DNA of 6,711 nt, taken from an uncultured Prevotellaceae bacterium (GTDB lineage: Bacteria > Bacteroidota > Bacteroidia > Bacteroidales > Bacteroidaceae). How positions within the stretch are numbered: the stretch's first letter is position 1; each line of letters starts with the position of its first letter. The stretch lies in the NCBI GenBank assembly GCA_946644025.1, contig CAMPCG010000162.1:1-6711 (forward strand), read 5' to 3'. This document shows, piece after piece, positions 1 through 6,711 of this stretch. A program made the position numbers and the translations under genes. Below the pieces are notes generated by a model. It ran no database searches. It was not told the DNA's origin and saw nothing but the letters and a program-made list of their open reading frames with translations.

Positions 1-1657
<1,657 letters not shown>

Positions 1658-1660
1658 TTA

Positions 1661-1763
1661 CGAGATAATGACTCTTCGAGATAACGAGATAACGAGATAA
1701 CGAGATAACGATATAACGATATAACGATATTACGACACGAGGCGAACAGATAACGACACGAGG
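1661..1763. repeat. 8-bp-period tandem repeat array in the gap between the GH43 and esterase genes
   Basis: From 1661 to 1740 the sequence keeps an exact 8-bp register: CGAGATAA at 1661, a diverged unit at 1669, CGAGATAA at 1677, 1685, 1693 and 1701, CGATATAA at 1709 and 1717, CGATATTA at 1725, and CGACACGA at 1733. A 10-bp direct repeat CGACACGAGG follows at 1733-1742 and 1754-1763. The array fills most of the 139-bp gap and ends about 20 bp before the esterase ATG, so it would lie in the mRNA leader. I see no TAnnTTTG promoter box in this gap. Similar intergenic arrays are, as I recall, common in Prevotella-type genomes; function unknown. Confidence 0.9.
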
Positions 1764-1781
1764 TTTTTTCGAGAAGGGGAA

Positions 1782-3473
1782 TCACGGATTGCGGAGGTAG
1801 TCGAAGGCGTCGATGTCGATGTGGCCGCCGGTCTTCTTCGTGGCGTAGCAGAAGATGGCGAACTTCGTCCCCATGAAGAGTCGGCGGTAGTCGAAGGTCA
1901 TGCGGTAGTTCTTGGTGCCGGCCTGCGTCCAGTGGTCTCCGTCGAGGCTGTAGAAGAAGTTGGCGGCATCGTTGTGGCCGGGACGGAAGTCGGCGGTGAT
2001 TTTCAGATGGAGGTGTTGGGTGGTGGGTGACAGGCGCTGGGGCAGTTCTATGGTCTCGACGACCTTCTCCTCGACGTTGGTGACGGCCTTCTCGCGGTCG
2101 GTGAGGCTCACGCGCTGCTCGCTCATCTCGAGGAACAGTTTCTTGCCTTTTTTCTTCACGGTGAGCACGCCGCTGTCGCCGTTGAAGGCTGCGAAGCCGC
2201 AGCAGTCGCCGTCCTTCATTCCCGAGACGTCGATGGTGACGGCGCCGCTGCACTCCGGCCCCTCCATTCGCTGCGTCAGCGTGTTAGGGGCCAGGTAGAG
2301 GTTGGGCACCACGCGGGAGGTCTTCAGGCGCAGGAATCCCGGCCGCTCCGTGAGGCTCCATGCGGCGTCCACGGGGTTATGGTTCCACTGCCAGTGCAGG
2401 CCGAGCCTCTCCGCCGACGAGAAATCGTCGGCACAGACAATGGCCTTCTCAGGCAGTCCGCTGCGGTAGGGCCTCATCACGTCGGGCACCCGTCCGTTCT
2501 CGTCGCCCAGCATGGGCCAGCCGTCAATCCAGCGCACGGGGCTGAGCGTGAGCACGCGCCCCACCCCACCGCGGTCCTGGAACATGATGCCATACCAGTC
2601 GCCCTCCTCGGTGTCTACGATGGTGCCCTGTGCCAGGTGGGCGAACCCGCCGAAGTCGCTCTCCAGGATGACCTGCTTCTCCCACTTCGGTGCCTTGAGG
2701 TCGTTGGTGCGGTAGCACACCTCGCGGCGGTGGCGTCCGGGGGCGTAGACATGGCTGATGAGCAGGGCGTAGTAGGTGCCTCCCCGCTTCACGACGCGGG
2801 TGCCTTCAAGCAGTCCGCGCTCGTCGGCCTCGCGGTTGAAATAATGGCGCACGCTGCCCTCCACGACGCTCTTCAGGTCGCGCGAGAGCTGGCACATCTC
2901 GCCCGTGCCGAAGAAGACGTAGGGCGTCCCGTCGTCGTCGAAGAAGAGGGTGGCGTCGTGGAAATGGCGCAGTCGGGCGTGTACGGTCCAGGGTCCCTCA
3001 GCCTTCGGGGCGGTGAAGATGTAGGTGTCGCCCATCGCGCCCTGCTCGTTGGGGGCCAGCAGTGCCCAGAAGCGCCCGTCGTGATACTTCAGCGACGTGG
3101 CCCACTGTCCGCGGCCGTAGACCGTGCCCACGCCCTCCTTGCCCTCCTGCTGGTCAAGGGGCAGGGAGAAGGCCAGGTCGTACTTCGGCGAGTCGGTCAG
3201 GCGGTCGAAGATGTAGCCCACGGTCTCCCAGTTCTTCAGGTCCTTGGATGCCATGACGGGTCCGCCGGGCATGAGGTGCATCGTGGTGGAGACCATGTAG
3301 AACGTGTCGCCCACGCGGATGACGTCGGGGTCGGGCACGTCGGCCCACAGCATGGGGTTCGCAATCTTCGCGGCGCGCATCGTCTCGTAGTCGTCGGCGC
3401 CCGACACTGACGCGCCGGGAATGGTGGCCGCCTGCAGGAGCAACAGCGACAGTATCAGTCTAAAGGACTTCAT
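1782..3473 (-). CDS. Secreted glycoside hydrolase family 43 (beta-xylosidase / alpha-L-arabinofuranosidase type)
   Basis: This 563-residue protein has a type I signal peptide (MKSFRLILSL start, cleavage probably near residues 25-26). Residues about 38-335 form a GH43 five-bladed propeller. By comparison with GH43 xylosidases, the general base is Asp48 (VPDPDVI), the pKa-modulating Asp is Asp173 (HDATLFFDDDG), and the general acid is Glu223 (LEGTRVVKRGG). All three are present, so an active enzyme is expected. Residues about 345-563 form the C-terminal beta-sandwich (concanavalin-like, beta-xylosidase C2 type) that starts at WQWNHNP and ends FDYLRNP. Length and layout fit a complete member; the sequence resembles GH43 subfamily 12, from memory. 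It would hydrolyse xylosyl or arabinosyl linkages in arabinoxylan oligosaccharides in the periplasm or at the surface. A promoter box lies just upstream, and the esterase gene follows on the same strand. Substrate preference cannot be read from sequence. Confidence 0.92.
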   Translation of the reverse strand: MKSFRLILSLLLLQAATIPGASVSGADDYETMRAAKIANPMLWADVPDPDVIRVGDTFYMVSTTMHLMPGGPVMASKDLKNWETVGYIFDRLTDSPKYDLAFSLPLDQQEGKEGVGTVYGRGQWATSLKYHDGRFWALLAPNEQGAMGDTYIFTAPKAEGPWTVHARLRHFHDATLFFDDDGTPYVFFGTGEMCQLSRDLKSVVEGSVRHYFNREADERGLLEGTRVVKRGGTYYALLISHVYAPGRHRREVCYRTNDLKAPKWEKQVILESDFGGFAHLAQGTIVDTEEGDWYGIMFQDRGGVGRVLTLSPVRWIDGWPMLGDENGRVPDVMRPYRSGLPEKAIVCADDFSSAERLGLHWQWNHNPVDAAWSLTERPGFLRLKTSRVVPNLYLAPNTLTQRMEGPECSGAVTIDVSGMKDGDCCGFAAFNGDSGVLTVKKKGKKLFLEMSEQRVSLTDREKAVTNVEEKVVETIELPQRLSPTTQHLHLKITADFRPGHNDAANFFYSLDGDHWTQAGTKNYRMTFDYRRLFMGTKFAIFCYATKKTGGHIDIDAFDYLRNP

Positions 3474-3490
3474 AGTTTATAGGTTTTGGA

Positions 3491-3548
3491 ATTTTGAGAC
3501 AAAGGTACGACTTTTTCGCTATTACATCTTTATAATACGTCTCAAAAT
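3491..3548. promoter_or_regulatory. Perfect 10-bp inverted repeat bracketing the GH43 promoter (candidate operator)
   Basis: ATTTTGAGAC at 3491-3500 and GTCTCAAAAT at 3539-3548 are exact reverse complements with a 38-bp spacer. The left arm touches the -7 box and the right arm lies about 32-41 bp upstream of it, so a protein bound to both arms would span the core promoter. No regulator gene is in the window. It could also be a chance repeat in AT-rich DNA. Confidence 0.45.
3500..3507 (-). promoter_or_regulatory. Bacteroidota-type -7 promoter box upstream of the GH43 gene
   Basis: Read on the minus strand, 3507-3500 is TACCTTTG, a full match to the Bacteroidota sigma-ABfr -7 consensus TAnnTTTG. 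It lies 26 bp upstream of the GH43 ATG, which predicts a short, A-rich leader without a Shine-Dalgarno. I see no TTTG at the usual -33 distance; the nearest TTTTG is 35 bp upstream of the box. It would drive the GH43 gene and probably the esterase. Confidence 0.65.
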
Positions 3549-3730
3549 CTTTCGTAACAGTGGCGGTGAGACGTCTGCGGCGTTCTGCAAGCTATTCATG
3601 CAAAGCGAAAGAATAATCTTTACAACGACCCCGCTGAGACTGCGACGAAATCCGCCGTCGCCTTCCTTGGCTGCATACAAGCGAGTATTGGAGGGCAACG
3701 ACCGCCACGGGAGGGGCAGCCGTCCGCCCT

Positions 3731-3799
3731 GGGAGTTTGCCGTAAGCAAACCCAGGGTTTGGACGGCTCAAACCCAGGGTTTGCTTACGGCAAACTCCC
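3731..3799. repeat. 30-bp-armed inverted repeat with nested palindromes
   Basis: 3731-3760 and 3770-3799 are reverse complements at 29 of 30 positions, with a 9-bp loop (GGACGGCTC). Each arm also contains its own hairpin: GTTTGC-CGTAA-GCAAAC at 3735-3751 and GTTTGC-TTACG-GCAAAC at 3779-3795. Both arms carry the same 13-bp odd palindrome AAACCCAGGGTTT (3748-3760 and 3770-3782), whose central base is the only arm mismatch. The loop sequence GGACGGCT (3761-3768) is complementary to AGCCGTCC at 3718-3725, allowing a further alternative fold. It looks like a REP/MITE-type repeat or structured element; no transposase is nearby. Confidence 0.85.
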
Positions 3800-3854
3800 T
3801 TTCCGCCCGGATTAGACGAAGCATCATCCCGGCTCTGATTTCGGGCAAAAACGC

Positions 3855-3895
3855 GCATAAACATGCAGAAGACCCATACTTTTGCATGTTTACGC
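3855..3895. terminator. Possible bidirectional terminator hairpin
   Basis: GCATAAACATGCA (3855-3867) pairs with TGCATGTTTACGC (3883-3895) at 12 of 13 positions; the odd pair becomes a U-G wobble in a minus-strand transcript. The loop is 15 nt. A run of five A lies to the left (3847-3851) and five T to the right (3898-3902), giving a U tract in either direction a few bases after the stem. It could be a backup terminator for the transketolase transcript. The stem is AT-rich, so strength is uncertain. Confidence 0.4.
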
Positions 3896-3917
3896 CATTT
3901 TTATCACGTTCGGGGAT

Positions 3918-3958
3918 GCCGTTTCGCCTCCCTGCGAAACGGCAGTTTTCCTCCTTTT
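3918..3958 (+). terminator. Terminator-like hairpin in plus-strand orientation
   Basis: GCCGTTTCGC (3918-3927) and GCGAAACGGC (3934-3943) form a perfect 10-bp GC-rich stem with a 6-nt loop. It is followed on the plus strand by an interrupted T-rich tail (AGTTTTCCTCCTTTT). There is no T tract in the minus direction. No plus-strand gene is present to terminate, so the role is unclear; it may stop antisense transcription. Confidence 0.4.
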
Positions 3959-3965
3959 AGGAGTT

Positions 3966-4017
3966 AAAAAGGGGAATATTCTGCACATTTCTCCACTTTT
4001 GTGCAGACCTTTTCCCC
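3966..4017 (-). terminator. Intrinsic terminator of the argG-transketolase transcript
   Basis: On the minus strand a two-part stem forms from GGGGAA (3971-3976) with TTCCCC (4012-4017) and CTGCACA (3981-3987) with TGTGCAG (4000-4006), with a small internal loop between them and a 12-nt apical loop. It is followed directly by five U (3966-3970). It lies about 77 bp past the stop codon of the C-terminal transketolase subunit, a normal position for the end of that transcript. Confidence 0.65.
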
Positions 4018-4094
4018 CTAAAATATCGGTCAAAAGTGCTGTTCTGGACCGTTTTCCAAGCTAAAAGGGCGTATTCCGAGGAGCCCGTTTTCTG

Positions 4095-5036
4095 TCAATT
4101 TTCTTTACACTGCTGCACGAAATCCAGGGCGGCGCGCTCAATACCCTCAGCGTCGAGGCCGTAGTGGTGGAAAATCTCCGCACTGGTGCCGTGAATGACG
4201 TCCTCGTCGGGTATGCCCAGTATGCGCACCGGCACGGGCTGCTCGCTGAGCACCTCGCAGACCATGGCGCCGAGTCCGCCGTAGCGGCTGTGCTCCTCGA
4301 CGGTGACGATGCGCCCTGTCTCGCGGGCGGCACGGCGTATGGCGTCCTCGTCGAAGGGCTTGAGCCACGAGCAGTCGAGCACGCGGGCACTGACGCCCTG
4401 CTCCCTCAGCCGTAGCGAGGCCTGGAGGGCGTGCCAGACGGTCTCGCCCGTAGCCACGATGGTGAGGTCGCGGCCGTCGGCAACGGTGATGGCGCGGCCC
4501 GGCTCGAAGGCGAAGTCGTCGGCGGAGGCATAGACATCGGGCACGGCGGCACGGCCCACGCGGACGTAGCAGGGCATCGGACTGCCGGCCAGGAGCTGCA
4601 CGAGCCTACGGGTGACGTGCTGGTCGCTGGGCAGGCAAATGTTCATGCCGGGGAAGGTGCGCAGGGCGGCGATGTCGTGGAGCGAGTGATGGGTGGCCCC
4701 CAGGGCGCCGTAGGCCACGCCGCCGCTCACGCCGAGTATGGTGACGGGGTTGCGGCTATAGGCCACGTCGACCTTTACCTGCTCCAGGGCACGGGCCACG
4801 TAGAAACAGGCCGGACCGCAACAGAACACCTTCTTGCCGCTGTGGGCCAGGCCGGCGCTGATGCCCACGGCGTTCTGCTCGGCTATGCCGCACTCTACAA
4901 ACTGGGCGGGCAACGCATTGGCGAAGTCGCCGAGGGTGACCGAACCGCGCGCGTCGGTGGTCACGGCGATGATGTCCTTGTCGGCACGCGCCAACTCAAG
5001 CAGGGTGTCGGTAAACGCTTTTCTACAGGCGGTCAT
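4095..5036 (-). CDS. Transketolase C-terminal subunit (split transketolase)
   Basis: This 313-residue protein matches the second half of transketolase: a pyrimidine-binding domain (about 1-170) and a transketolase C-terminal domain (about 185-305). ECGIAEQNAVGISAGLA at 48-64 holds Glu53, the residue expected to activate the thiamine diphosphate aminopyrimidine. HHSLHD at 116-121 matches the conserved active-site histidine loop. Lengths near 310 are usual for stand-alone C-subunits. With the N-subunit it would transfer two-carbon ketol units between sugar phosphates in the cytosol (non-oxidative pentose phosphate pathway), if canonical. I chose the ATG at 5036 (MTACRKAF): an upstream in-frame ATG at 5135 would add 33 residues encoded almost entirely by the palindromic repeat. 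The gap to the N-subunit is 117 bp, unusually large for paired subunits, and is filled by that repeat. A terminator follows at 3966-4017. Related split enzymes act on apulose-4-phosphate or sulfosugars, so a special substrate is possible. Confidence 0.9.
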   Translation of the reverse strand: MTACRKAFTDTLLELARADKDIIAVTTDARGSVTLGDFANALPAQFVECGIAEQNAVGISAGLAHSGKKVFCCGPACFYVARALEQVKVDVAYSRNPVTILGVSGGVAYGALGATHHSLHDIAALRTFPGMNICLPSDQHVTRRLVQLLAGSPMPCYVRVGRAAVPDVYASADDFAFEPGRAITVADGRDLTIVATGETVWHALQASLRLREQGVSARVLDCSWLKPFDEDAIRRAARETGRIVTVEEHSRYGGLGAMVCEVLSEQPVPVRILGIPDEDVIHGTSAEIFHHYGLDAEGIERAALDFVQQCKEN

Positions 5037-5049
5037 GATGATTTCTTTA

Positions 5050-5174
5050 TGGGGAGTGAAAGGGAAGTGAAGGGGGAGTGAAAGGGGAGTGAAAGGGACA
5101 TTTGTTCTAAAGGCAGAAACTATCGTCCCCTTCACTCCCCCTTCACTCCCTTTTCACTCCCCTTTCACTCCCTC
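5050..5174. repeat. 51-bp-armed inverted repeat built of AGTGAAGGGG-type tandem units
   Basis: The arms are 5050-5100 and 5124-5174, with a 23-nt centre. By hand they match as reverse complements at 43 of 51 positions without gaps; seven of eight differences are A/G transitions, and four of these are G-U pairs in the minus-strand mRNA. Each arm has four tandem units (G3-5 AGTGAA(A) on the plus strand in the left arm, the complement in the right arm). The right arm covers the last codons and stop of the N-subunit gene. The left arm ends 14 bp before the C-subunit ATG. A long stable mRNA hairpin between the two cistrons is expected. Confidence 0.9.
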
Positions 5175-6023
5175 TAACATTGTTATTCGTTCTTCAATTT
5201 CTCTCAGGGCTTGGCGACACTGCTCCTCGTTGAGCACGCCGTGGTGCCACTTGGCGATGCCCTCCATGAAGCTCACGCCACGGCCCTTCGTGGTGTTGGC
5301 GATGAGCAGGTGGGGCCGGCAGATGGTGTAGTCAATGGCGTCGAAGGCCCTGACGATGTCGGCCATGTCGTCGCCGTCGAGCGTCGTGACGTCCCAGCCG
5401 AAGGCCGTCCAGCGGTCGGCAATGCTCTCCAGGGGCATGACGTCCTCGGTGTTGCCCGAAATCTGCAGGTGGTTGCGGTCGATGATGGCCACGAGGTTGT
5501 CCAGCCGGTAGCGGCTGGCGGCCATGGCGGCCTCGTAGATGCTGCCCTCGCCCTGCTCGCCGTCGCCCATGAGCACGTAGACGCGGTAGGGGTGAGGGGT
5601 GAGAGGTGAGGGGTGGGAGGTTTCCATCTTGGCGGCCAGCGCCATGCCCGTGCCGATGGAGAGCCCGTGGCCCAGGGCGCCGCTGTTCACCTCGATGCCC
5701 GGCACCTCGATGGTGGGGTGACCGCTGAGCACGGAGCCCAGCTGCCCGAGGGTGTCGAGCACCTCGGACTTTAGGAACCCGCGGGCCTCGAGGGTGACGT
5801 AGAGGGCCTCCACGCAGTGGCCCTTGGAGAGCACGAAGCGGTCGCGGCCCTCGGCCTTGGGGCTGGCGGGGTCCAGGCCCTGCATGACGTGGAAGTAGAG
5901 GGCCGTGAGCACGTTCAGGCACGAGAGGTCGCCGCCGATGTGGCCCGCCTTGGCGCGGTAGACCACCTCGACAAGGCGCTTGCGGTTGCGCTCGCTAATC
6001 AGTTGCAGTTCATTGATGGTCAT
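5154..6023 (-). CDS. Transketolase N-terminal subunit (thiamine diphosphate-binding)
   Basis: This 289-residue protein matches the first half of transketolase. It has the thiamine diphosphate motif GDGEQGEGS at 153-161 followed by DRN at 182-184, and the active-site histidines His28 (GHIGG), His69 (SKGHC), His102 (SGHPT), His119 (GALGHG) and a KWHHG motif at 258-262. It lacks the pyrimidine and C-terminal domains, which are in the next gene. The ATG at 6023 (MTINELQL) is preferred; a longer frame to 6155 would add 44 unrelated residues that overlap argG. Two oddities trace to repeats. Residues 135-145 (TSHPSPLTPHP) are an in-frame low-complexity insertion just before the strand leading to GDG. 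The C-terminus (GVKGE then stop) is encoded by the intergenic palindrome. All catalytic residues I can check are intact. It lies 41 bp after argG and is probably co-transcribed with it and with the C-subunit. Confidence 0.9.
   Translation of the reverse strand: MTINELQLISERNRKRLVEVVYRAKAGHIGGDLSCLNVLTALYFHVMQGLDPASPKAEGRDRFVLSKGHCVEALYVTLEARGFLKSEVLDTLGQLGSVLSGHPTIEVPGIEVNSGALGHGLSIGTGMALAAKMETSHPSPLTPHPYRVYVLMGDGEQGEGSIYEAAMAASRYRLDNLVAIIDRNHLQISGNTEDVMPLESIADRWTAFGWDVTTLDGDDMADIVRAFDAIDYTICRPHLLIANTTKGRGVSFMEGIAKWHHGVLNEEQCRQALREIEERITMLEGVKGE
5589..5620. repeat. In-frame low-complexity repeat inside the transketolase N-subunit gene
   Basis: The plus strand carries GGGGTGAGGGGTGAGAGGTG followed by further GGTGAGG-like units, a G/T/A-only stretch in an otherwise ordinary gene. 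On the coding strand it encodes TSHPSPLTPHP (residues 135-145). The frame is kept. Related transketolases, as I recall them, have only a short loop here. The composition resembles intergenic repeats of this genome type, so an insertion or slippage expansion is likely. Confidence 0.75.
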
Positions 6024-6064
6024 GGAGAAGAGGAAGTGGGGGGGAAGGGGTAATGTTGCCATCC
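6024..6064 (-). other. 41-bp pyrimidine-rich spacer between argG and the transketolase N-subunit
   Basis: The minus strand is almost only C and T between about 6051 and 6025, ending directly at the ATG of the N-subunit. There is no purine-rich Shine-Dalgarno. On the plus strand GGAAGTGGGGGGG (6031-6043) resembles a decayed unit of the AGTGAAGGGG repeat at 5050-5174. No promoter or terminator is visible, which supports co-transcription with argG. Confidence 0.4.
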
Positions 6065-6711
6065 TCAACGCTGCTCGTCGGGGTGTATGCCGTAGTAGAC
6101 GCGCAGGGGTGTGGAGCTGACCTTGATGAATCCCTTGGCCTCGTCGGCGGTCCATCCGGTCTGTGTCTCGCCATACTCGCCCAGCTTGCTCTTGGTCAGG
6201 TCGTTGGGGCTGTCTATGCCCACAGTCTCAAATCCGTAGGGGCGCAGCCGCAGGATGGCCGTACCGGTGACGTTGCGCTGGCTGGAGGTGAGCATGGCCT
6301 CGATGTCGGGCATGACGGGCTCCAGGTACTGGCTCTCGTGGAGGAACATGCCGTACCAGTTGGCCACCTGGTCCTTCCAGTACTGCTGCCACTTGGAGAG
6401 CGTCGACTTCTCGAGCAGGCGGTGTGCCTCGATGATGAGCTTGGGCGCGGCGGCCTCGAATCCCACGCGGCCCTTGATGCCGATGATGGTGTCGCCCACG
6501 TTGGCGTCGCGGCCGATGGCGTAGGCAGCGCCTATCTCCTCAATCTTCTGGATGGCCTTCACGCGGTCGTCGAAGTGCTCGCCGTCTACGCCGACAATCT
6601 CGCCCTTGCAGAACTCAATCTTGAGCAGACACTCGGGCGCGGGCGCGGTGACGTGTTTCAGGTAGGCCTCCTCGGGCAGTCCCTGCGTGGGGTCGAGCAG
6701 CTCGCCGCCGC
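6065..6711 (-). CDS. argG: Argininosuccinate synthase, C-terminal 214 residues (5' end outside window)
   Basis: The enzyme joins citrulline and aspartate with ATP to make argininosuccinate, the next-to-last step of arginine synthesis, in the cytosol. The visible part is the synthetase/oligomerisation half. It begins in GGELLDP and carries the family-typical segments DDRVKAIQKIEEIGA, GRDANVGDTIIGIKGRVGFE, KWQQYWKDQVANWYGMFLHE, NVTGTAILRLRPYGFE and KLGEYGE, ending HPDEQR. The match to Bacteroidota ArgG is close along the whole visible length, with no frameshift. Family proteins are about 400 residues, so roughly half is missing beyond the right edge. The nucleotide-binding N-terminal domain is not visible. 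An in-frame GTG at 6562 lies inside conserved sequence and is not the start. The gene is followed after 41 bp by the split transketolase on the same strand; arginine synthesis and transketolase are not a standard pairing, so the arrangement may be incidental. Confidence 0.96.
   Translation of the reverse strand, partial: GGELLDPTQGLPEEAYLKHVTAPAPECLLKIEFCKGEIVGVDGEHFDDRVKAIQKIEEIGAAYAIGRDANVGDTIIGIKGRVGFEAAAPKLIIEAHRLLEKSTLSKWQQYWKDQVANWYGMFLHESQYLEPVMPDIEAMLTSSQRNVTGTAILRLRPYGFETVGIDSPNDLTKSKLGEYGETQTGWTADEAKGFIKVSSTPLRVYYGIHPDEQR

Larger units (their letters stand above)
3474..4094. other. 621-bp gap without a convincing gene
   Basis: This stretch separates the 3' end of the transketolase C-subunit gene from the 5' end of the GH43 gene. 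Its open frames have no recognisable domain, are proline- and arginine-rich low-complexity translations, and run through hairpins, so I call none of them. It contains the GH43 promoter region (3491-3548), a GC-rich middle part (about 3560-3730) where I recognise nothing, the nested-palindrome hairpin (3731-3799), and three terminator-like hairpins (3855-4017). A plus-strand match to TAnnTTTG occurs at 3877-3884 (TACTTTTG), but no gene follows it. Confidence 0.7.

Noticed and set aside
1661..1763. CRISPR array
   Set aside because: The units are contiguous 8-bp repeats without unique spacers.
2379..3410. Plus-strand open frame of 343 codons opposite the GH43 gene
   Set aside because: Same antisense shadow effect. 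The minus strand encodes a complete GH43 with all three catalytic acids.
3500..3548. Phase-variable invertible promoter
   Set aside because: The inverted repeats are only 10 bp with a 38-bp spacer and no recombinase is in view; an operator is the simpler reading. Kept only as a check in the finding.
3592..3864. Minus-strand open frame of 90 codons in the gap
   Set aside because: It includes the whole nested palindrome and has Arg/Ser/Gly-rich low-complexity sequence; no start context or homology recognised.
3421..3960. Plus-strand open frame of 179 codons across the intergenic gap
   Set aside because: It begins inside the GH43 signal peptide region, runs through the promoter and the large hairpin, and shows no domain or coding-like composition.
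5037..5135. N-terminal extension of the transketolase C-subunit to an ATG at 5135
   Set aside because: The extra 33 residues are encoded mainly by the palindromic repeat, and a similar peptide is readable on the opposite strand, as expected for a palindrome. Family start fits the ATG at 5036.
5050..5174. Insertion sequence or integron-type attachment site
   Set aside because: No transposase or integrase gene is nearby, no flanking target duplication was seen, and the arms are tandem low-complexity units instead of recombinase core sites.
6024..6155. N-terminal extension of the transketolase N-subunit to 6155
   Set aside because: It would overlap the conserved 3' end of argG in another frame and add unrelated Arg/Pro-rich residues. 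The ATG at 6023 fits the family start.

Overview
The window looks like a chromosomal piece of a Bacteroidota genome, most probably a Prevotellaceae-type gut or rumen bacterium. The clues are the protein sequences (a Bacteroidota-style ArgG, a GH43 xylan hydrolase and a CE6-CE1 double esterase), a TAnnTTTG-type promoter box, A-rich leaders without a strong Shine-Dalgarno, and short low-complexity repeat clusters between genes. Coding DNA is GC-rich; the large gap at 3474-4094 is AT-richer. All five genes are on the minus strand. The two outermost genes are cut by the window edges.

Right part (6711 down to 4095): the C-terminal half of argininosuccinate synthase (argG), then a transketolase split into two genes, an N-terminal thiamine-diphosphate-binding subunit (5154-6023) and a C-terminal pyrimidine-binding/transketolase-C subunit (4095-5036). 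The two halves must work together as one enzyme. They are separated by a 51-bp-armed inverted repeat made of AGTGAAGGGG-type units, which also supplies the last codons and the stop of the N-subunit. A second low-complexity repeat sits in frame inside the N-subunit. The unit probably ends at an intrinsic terminator at 3966-4017.

Middle (3474-4094): a 621-bp gap with no convincing gene. It holds three terminator-like hairpins, a 30-bp-armed hairpin with nested palindromes (3731-3799), and the promoter of the left-hand genes, bracketed by a 10-bp perfect inverted repeat.

Left part (3473 down to 1): a secreted GH43 beta-xylosidase/arabinofuranosidase-type enzyme, then a secreted CE6 acetylxylan-esterase-type domain fused through an early-set domain to a CE1 feruloyl/acetyl-esterase-type domain. 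They form a plausible two-gene arabinoxylan-debranching unit: the esterase strips acetyl and feruloyl groups and the GH43 removes arabinose or xylose. Between them is an 8-bp-period tandem repeat array. The released pentoses would enter the pentose phosphate pathway, where transketolase works, but a functional link between the two gene groups is only an inference from proximity.

No new protein system is evident. The unusual content is the density and placement of small repeats: between subunits, inside a gene, and flanking a promoter.
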